A DNA stretch of 64,000 nucleotides from Rubrivivax sp. (GTDB lineage Bacteria > Pseudomonadota > Gammaproteobacteria > Burkholderiales > Burkholderiaceae_C): positions 20,970-84,969 of the forward strand of contig JADCGP010000023.1 of assembly GCA_020248915.1 (NCBI GenBank). The letters run 5' to 3'. The notes beneath the pieces were generated by a model that ran no database searches, had not been told where the DNA came from, and saw only the letters and a program-made list of their open reading frames with translations. Position 1 is the stretch's first letter. Each line of letters opens with the position of its first letter. The position numbers and the translations under genes were made by a program. Positions 57,164 through 64,000 of this stretch are shown here, in pieces.

Positions 57164-57234
57164 CCGGGCAGGCGCTGCGCGCCGCGGGCCGAGGTCGGCC
57201 GCTGCAACGGTTGCAGCGCCAGCAGCGGCGCCCC
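57164..57234 (+). repeat. Right direct repeat of the accessory block
   Basis: This is the second copy of the 71-base repeat, 6,291 bases from the left one. It retains the 26-base identical core from the amidohydrolase 3' end, but the stop TGA has become CGA and no amidohydrolase frame leads into it. It therefore looks like a displaced gene end. The hairpin arms GCTGCAA/TTGCAGC are kept while the loop differs. Confidence 0.8.
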
Positions 57235-57279
57235 TCGGCAAGCGCGGCGGGACGGCCGCGAGACCGGCGGCCCGGCGCC

Positions 57280-58717
57280 TCACCGGGCTGCCGGCGGCAG
57301 CCCCGTGCCTCCGGGGTCCTCGGCCGCAACGGGTGCGCTGGCCATGGCCAGCTCCATCGAGATCCGCACCCCGCCAAGCGGCGAGTCATCGATGCCCAGG
57401 CGGCCGCCGTGAGACAGCACGATCTGCCGTGCCAGGCTCAGACCGATGCCGCTGCCGGCCGGCTTGGTGGTGTAGAAGGGGACCAGCACCTGCTCGCGCT
57501 GCGTTGCCGGGATGCCGCCGCCGCTGTCTTCGATGGACAGCATCACCCGGCCTTCCCCGCAGGGCTCCGCCCGGAGGGCCACCGAGGCCGGCCGTCCGCC
57601 AGCGCGTGACGCAGCCTCGAGTGCCGCCTCGGCGGCGTTGACCGCAATCGCGCCCAAGGCCTGCTGCAGCAGGGCCGGATCGGCCCGCAGCGCCAGTGCG
57701 GGCGGTCGCACCTCGCTATGCCACTGCACGGCGTCGCCCCAATGCGCCCGCCAGGCCAGCAGGTTCTCGGCCAGCCAGGGCGCCAGCACGATCGGCTCTT
57801 CCCGCGGCCGCAACGGTCGGGCCATCGCGCGGTAGGCCTCCACGAAGCGCAGCAGCGACTGCGAGCGCCTCGCCAGCGCATCGACCGCCGCGGCGGCCGC
57901 GGGCAGGTCGCTGCCGGACTTCATCTCGCGCGCAGCCGATTCGGCGAGTGACGTGATCGGCGCCATCGCGTTCATGATCTCGTGCGACAGCACGCGCGCA
58001 AGATCTCTCCAGGCATTGGCCTGGGCGCGGTCCAGGGCGTCCTGGACATCGAGCAAAGCCACGATGCGCGCGCTTCCGTCGGGCGTCGCCAGTTCGGCCA
58101 CCGACAGCGCATAGCGCAACGGCTGCCCGGCGAGACGGACCGTGGCCGCGTCGGCGCTTGCCGATCCGGATGGCCGTGCCGGCGCCGTGACCAGCGCCTC
58201 GAAGTCGGCGCCCAGCGCCGCCACCGCGGGCCGCTCCCCGGTGCCCAGCAGCGTCAGCAGCCGCCGGGCCGCATTGTTCAGCGGCTCGCAGGTGGTCTCG
58301 CGCGCCGAACCGCCGGCACGGATGCGCAGCAGCGGCGCCGGCGAGTGGTCGACCAGCGCCTGCAGTGTGTGGATCTGCGTCCAGAGCCGACCTTGGCTGT
58401 CGAACAGTCGTTGATTCACGGCCGCGAGCGCACGCTGCGCCTGCAGGTCGGTCAGCGATGCGGTCGAGGCGCGCTCGCCCGCCGCCCAGGTCTCGATCAC
58501 GCGCAGCAGCGCGCGTTCGCGCCGGCCGAAGTAGCCCAGCAGCTCGGCCGCCGAGACCGCGGCGCCGAGCAGGCCGACCAGCGCCGTCACCGGGTGGCCG
58601 GCCAGCCAGGCCCATCCCACCAGCGCCAGCAGCAGGCACAGCAGGCCCAGCCGCAGCAGCAGCGGCGCGGTGCGCAGCACCGTGGCGCGTACAGGCCGCC
58701 CGGCCGTCGGCGGGGCG

Positions 58718-58728
<11 letters not shown>
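57280..58728 (-). CDS. Membrane sensor histidine kinase
   Basis: A 482-residue kinase with two N-terminal helices (residues ~20-65) and a short PAS-like region. The DHp helix carries the phospho-accepting His in LSHEIMNAMAPI, and the ATPase domain shows NAAEAALEAA, IEDSGGGIP and GSGIGLSLARQI. It resembles NtrY-like kinases. Its start overlaps the 3' end of the regulator gene by 11 bases, so the two form one operon. The signal is unknown; the divergent export operon is the probable output. Confidence 0.9.
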
Positions 58729-60151
<1,423 letters not shown>

Positions 60152-60169
60152 GTGTCCAGTATCGGACAC
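60152..60169. promoter_or_regulatory. Candidate enhancer site for the NtrC-type regulator
   Basis: GTGTCC-AGTATC-GGACAC is a perfect 6-bp inverted repeat adjoining the regulator's start codon and about 85 bases upstream of the sigma-54 promoter. This spacing is usual for upstream activating sequences bound by Fis-type regulators. It could also mediate autoregulation. Confidence 0.55.
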
Positions 60170-60251
60170 CCGTGACCGGCCGTGGACGCCATCTTGCGGT
60201 GTCGACGTCACGGTCGTCGACTAACTCGTTGATTTGTCTTGCATGACGCCG

Positions 60252-60268
60252 TTGGCACGCCCTCTGCT
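60252..60268 (+). promoter_or_regulatory. Sigma-54 (-24/-12) promoter of the export operon
   Basis: TTGGCACGCCCTCTGCT matches the TGGCAC-N5-TTGC consensus, with the invariant GG (60254-60255) and GC (60266-60267) separated by exactly ten bases. It lies just before the membrane-fusion gene and faces it. Transcription would start near 60279, next to the ATG at 60280. The neighbouring sigma-54 activator gene makes the call stronger. Confidence 0.7.
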
Positions 60269-60279
60269 CAGCATAGGCC

Positions 60280-61611
60280 ATGCGCTCTCTTCCCCGGATC
60301 AGCCCTGGCACCGACACGGCGCCCGGCTCGGCGCCAGCCGCACCCGCCCGCATGGACCGGGCGCTGCCGCGGTCGCGCTGGACGCGGTGGCGCTGGCCCG
60401 CCGCGGCCGCGCTGCTGGTGGCCGGGCTGTCGGTCCTGGTGGCGCGCACGCCCGCACCGGGCAGCACGCAGAGCGTGTCGGCGGACCGCGTGACCGTCGG
60501 CGCGGTGGTGCGCGGCCAGTTCGTCGACGACTTGCCCGTGCGGGCCACCGTGCTGCCCCTGACCAGTGTCTACCTGGACGCGGTCGAAGGCGGGCGGGTC
60601 GAGCGCGTGCTGGTCGAGGACGGTGCCCGGGTGACCGCCGGGGCACTGCTCGCCGAACTGACCAACGCGTCGCTGCAGCTCGAAGTGCTCTCGCGCGAGA
60701 CCCAGGTCGCGGAACAGATGAACGCGCTTCGCGCTCAGGAGCTGAATCTCGAGCGCAGCCGGCTGGACGCCAAGCTGCGCGTGGCCGAGCTCGAGCTGCG
60801 TGACAAGCAGCTGCGCGACACCGTCGAGCAGCAACGCGCGCTCGCGGACCGGGGCTTCATCAACGCGTCCACCCTGCAGCGCAGCGAGGACGAGCTGGCC
60901 AGCGTCAGCCGGACGCTGGCGCTGGCGCGCGACAACCAGCGCCTCACCGACACGCTGCAGGCGGCGCAGCTCGCGCAGCTGCGCGCAACGGCCACGCAGC
61001 TGCAGGGCCATCTCGAGCTGGCACGCAGCCACCTGCGTTCGCTGCAGGTTCGGGCGCCGATCGATGGCCAGCTCACCGCCTTCGGGCTCGAAGTCGGCCA
61101 GAGCGTGGCCCGCGGTGCGCGGATCGGCCAGGTCGACTCGCCGGCCGAGTTCAAGCTGATGGGTGCGATCGACCAGTTCTACCTGCCACGCCTCGCCACC
61201 GGACTGGAAGGCTACGTCGAAGCCGCCGGCCGGCGCTGGCCGCTGCGGGTGACCAAGGTCTACCCGCAGGTGCAGAGCGGCGAGTTCCGAGCCGACCTGG
61301 TGTTCGGGGCCGGTGCGCCGCCCAGCCTGGCGCGGGGCCAGACCGTCAACGCGCGCGTGAACCTGGGCGCCAGCACGAGCGCGCTGCTGCTGCCGGTCGG
61401 CCCGTTCTTGCAGGACAGCGGCGGTGCCTTCGCCTTCGTCGTCGACGCCAGCGGCCGGGCCGCCGAGCGGCGCAGCGTCCGGCTGGGGCGCCGCAACACA
61501 CAGTACGTCGAGGTTCTCGACGGGTTGGCCGAGGGCGAGCGGGTGGTGACCTCGTCCTATGCCACGTATGCCGAGCGCCGCGTGCTGCGCATCGAGCCGG
61601 GCGGCGGCTGA
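60280..61611 (+). CDS. HlyD/MacA-like periplasmic membrane-fusion protein
   Basis: A 443-residue adaptor that links an inner-membrane ABC transporter to an outer-membrane channel or periplasmic partner. An N-terminal membrane anchor lies near residues 38-56. A split lipoyl/barrel-sandwich domain follows (VEDGARVTAGALLAEL, RAPIDGQLTAFGLEVGQSV in part) around a long coiled-coil hairpin (~100-240), then a C-terminal beta-barrel. The ATG at 60280 would be almost leaderless from the predicted sigma-54 start; an ATG at 60352 (residue 25) leaves a 72-base leader and may be the real start. No Shine-Dalgarno decides. Confidence 0.87.
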   Translation: MRSLPRISPGTDTAPGSAPAAPARMDRALPRSRWTRWRWPAAAALLVAGLSVLVARTPAPGSTQSVSADRVTVGAVVRGQFVDDLPVRATVLPLTSVYLDAVEGGRVERVLVEDGARVTAGALLAELTNASLQLEVLSRETQVAEQMNALRAQELNLERSRLDAKLRVAELELRDKQLRDTVEQQRALADRGFINASTLQRSEDELASVSRTLALARDNQRLTDTLQAAQLAQLRATATQLQGHLELARSHLRSLQVRAPIDGQLTAFGLEVGQSVARGARIGQVDSPAEFKLMGAIDQFYLPRLATGLEGYVEAAGRRWPLRVTKVYPQVQSGEFRADLVFGAGAPPSLARGQTVNARVNLGASTSALLLPVGPFLQDSGGAFAFVVDASGRAAERRSVRLGRRNTQYVEVLDGLAEGERVVTSSYATYAERRVLRIEPGGG

Positions 61612-61672
61612 GCCAGCGCCTGCCCGTGTCGGTCCACCTTCGTCCCCTGTCTTTCCCAAGGAGATCCTGCCC

Positions 61673-62143
61673 ATGAAACCCGGTCCCCTGCTGCTCTGCG
61701 CCGCGCTCTGCGCGGGCGCGATCACCCCGTTCGGCGCGAGCGCCGCCGACAAGTCCCCTTTCGAGACGACCGAGGACGCGGTGCGCTACCGCAAGGCCGC
61801 GTTCACGCTGATCGGCGAGCACATGGGCCGTGTCGGCGACGAACTGAGGGCCGCGCGACCGGACCCGCAGAAGCTGCGCACCAGCAGCGAGTTCATCGCC
61901 TTCCTGAGCGGTGCGCCCTGGGAGGCCTTCGGCGCCGACACCGCCGCGTTCAAAGGGACCAAGGCGCGCCCGGCGATCTGGACGGACCGCGCGCGCTACG
62001 ACCGCCTGGCGGAGAACATGCGCACCGAGGCGCGCAAGCTGGGCAGCGCTGCCGCCGGTGGCGACGCTGCGGCGATCCGAGCCCAGTTCGGCAGCCTCGG
62101 CCAGACCTGCAAGGCGTGTCACGACGACTTCAAGTCGAAGTGA
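61673..62143 (+). CDS. Cytochrome c' family protein
   Basis: A 156-residue periplasmic haem protein. A signal peptide covers residues 1-25 (cleavage after GASA). The four-helix bundle ends in CKACH (residues 146-150), the C-terminal haem-attachment motif typical of cytochrome c'. AAGGAG lies upstream of the ATG at 61673. It sits between the membrane-fusion and ABC ATPase genes, an unusual place. Cytochromes c' bind NO or CO and may protect against nitrosative stress; whether it functions with the transporter is unknown. Confidence 0.85.
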   Translation: MKPGPLLLCAALCAGAITPFGASAADKSPFETTEDAVRYRKAAFTLIGEHMGRVGDELRAARPDPQKLRTSSEFIAFLSGAPWEAFGADTAAFKGTKARPAIWTDRARYDRLAENMRTEARKLGSAAAGGDAAAIRAQFGSLGQTCKACHDDFKSK

Positions 62144-62252
62144 CGGGCGCGGCCGTCCGCCCGGCCCCGCCGCTGCTGAATCATCGCCCCGGCTGCCCGC
62201 TGCCAGGCGGGCAGCCTGTCGCCGAGCCCCGCTGCACCACGGAGTCCTTCTC

Positions 62253-62950
<698 letters not shown>

Positions 62951-62954
<4 letters not shown>

Positions 62955-64000
62955 ACGCTGCCGCACGTCTCTGGCTCAGCCATCTGGCGGTGGCACTGCG
63001 CGCGCTGCGCCGCGATGCCGTCGGCAGCGCGATCAACATCGTCGGTCTGGCGCTGGGGTGCATGACGTGCCTGCTGGTGCTGCTGTACGCGCGCTACGAG
63101 CTGTCGTACGACCGCTTCTGGCCCGGTGCCGAGCGCATCGTCAAGCTGACGCTGACGACCAGCGTGCCGGGCCAGCCACCAAGGCTCGCCCTGGCACCGG
63201 GAGTGGCGATGCCGTTCATCCTGCAGGACCTGCCCCAGGTCGAGGCCGGCGCGCGCATGATCCCGCGCACGCTGCGCGTGCTGTACCGCAACGCCCAGGG
63301 CGAGCGGCGCGAGAACCCGCAGAGCTGGTTCGTCGACCCGGACTTCCTGCGCATCTTCCCGCTCGAGTTCATCGCCGGCCAGCCGGAAACCGCGCTGGTC
63401 GACCGGCACTCGATGGTGCTGGTCGAGTCCACCGCCAAGGCGTGGTTCGGCACCACCGACGTCATCGGCCGCGAGGTCGAGGTCGAGCTGCCCAACGGCG
63501 GCACGTGGGTGTCGCGGGTCAGCGGCGTGGTGCGCGAGCCGCCGCCCAACAGCCACCTGCACCTTCAGAAGGTGCTGATGCACTACAGCGACCAGGTCTT
63601 CGACCGCCAGCGCTTCACCTTCGAGTCCTGGCGCGCGACGTGGTCGCGGAGCTTCCTGAAGCTCAAGCCTGGCGCCTCGGTCGACGACCTGAACCGCGAC
63701 CTGCGCGCACTGGTCGAGCGGCGCGTGCCGCCCACCACGATGCTGGGCGACGTGCCGCTGCGCCAGTTCATCACGCTCGGCGCGGCGCCGCTGGTCGGCC
63801 TGCACCTGGACACCGACCTGGCCGACAGCCTGATGCGCGCCGGCGGCAGCGGCGAGCAGCTGGCGATCCTGGTCGCCGTGGCCCTGGCGGTGCTGCTGGT
63901 GGCGGCCGTCAACTTCCTCAACCTGTCGCTGGCGCAGGCCACCCTGCGCCAGCGCGAGGTGGCCTTGCGCAAGGTGATCGGCGCCAGCAGCGCCGAGGTG
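62951..64000 (+). CDS. MacB/FtsX-type ABC permease (5' part)
   Basis: The first 350 codons of a permease that runs past the window end. The first membrane helix (SAINIVGLALGCMTCLLVLLY in part) is followed by a MacB-type periplasmic domain, with ELSYDRFWPGAERIV and FPLEFIAGQPETAL typical of the YknZ/DUF-MacB group. A second helix (LAILVAVALAVLLVAAVNFLNLS in part) begins the FtsX core, ending RQREVALRKVIGAS. The ATG overlaps the ATPase stop. With the ATPase and membrane-fusion protein it forms a tripartite export or mechanotransmission system. Confidence 0.88.

Overview
This window is very GC-rich (about 70-75% by eye). It is densely packed, with many operons whose genes overlap by ATGA junctions. 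Gene content points to a Burkholderiales betaproteobacterium, probably of the Rubrivivax/Leptothrix/Ideonella/Piscinibacter group. The pointers are a leucine-degradation (liu) cluster, TrkAH linked to a DUF2868/DUF3482 pair, a BenE transporter, a WS/DGAT acyltransferase and a DUF1254 protein. The lineage is an inference from gene content and composition. No rRNA, tRNA, CRISPR array, transposase or integrase was recognised.

Layout: 1-951 is the 3' part of a BenE-type benzoate transporter. 998-6028 carries a secreted protein, a DsbA-like isomerase, DUF1289, a YbaK-type deacylase, HMG-CoA lyase and an exported subtilase. 6228-14845 is a leucine/isovalerate catabolic cluster on the minus strand: methylcrotonyl-CoA carboxylase alpha and beta, methylglutaconyl-CoA hydratase, and co-transcribed passengers (a secreted hydrolase, DUF4126, a GNAT-DinB fusion, a rhodanese and a DsbA-like isomerase). 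14938-18889 holds a CbiM-like membrane protein, a class II aldolase, an alpha/beta hydrolase and a WS/DGAT enzyme with a degenerate active site. 18890-21079 is a noticeably lower-GC patch with a leucine-rich-repeat gene and a frameshifted gene remnant, probably imported. 21080-27313 is a four-gene operon DUF2868-DUF3482-trkA-trkH. 27414-28093 is a LuxR-type regulator broken by an exact 8-bp tandem duplication. 28228-31945 is a fatty-acid-type operon (thiolase, LysE exporter, SDR, acyl-CoA dehydrogenase).

32046-46550 is a divergent locus. A DUF1254 protein reads left. Reading right is a run of eleven genes: outer-membrane protein, MipA/OmpV, Tat-type exported protein, anaerobic sulfatase maturase, Ser-type sulfatase, MoxR ATPase, DUF58, DUF4381, two VWA proteins and a BatD-like protein. 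The sulfatase stop overlaps the MoxR start, so sulfatase maturation and the MoxR/VWA machinery look co-expressed. MscS, Dcu-family transporter and N-formylglutamate amidohydrolase genes follow.

50873-57234 is an accessory block of 6.3 kb bounded by two 71-bp direct repeats (63/71 identical). The left copy spans the last codons and stop of the N-formylglutamate amidohydrolase gene; the right copy is a gene-less remnant. Inside are TetR, glutathione S-transferase, an NAD(P)-binding protein, a haloalkane dehalogenase, and a divergent LysR / metallo-beta-lactamase pair, which look like a xenobiotic module. From 57280 to the window end is a histidine kinase and NtrC-type regulator divergent from an export operon (membrane-fusion protein, cytochrome c', ABC ATPase, MacB/FtsX-type permease running off the end). 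The gap between them has a GG-N10-GC sigma-54 promoter and an upstream inverted repeat that could be the regulator's enhancer site.
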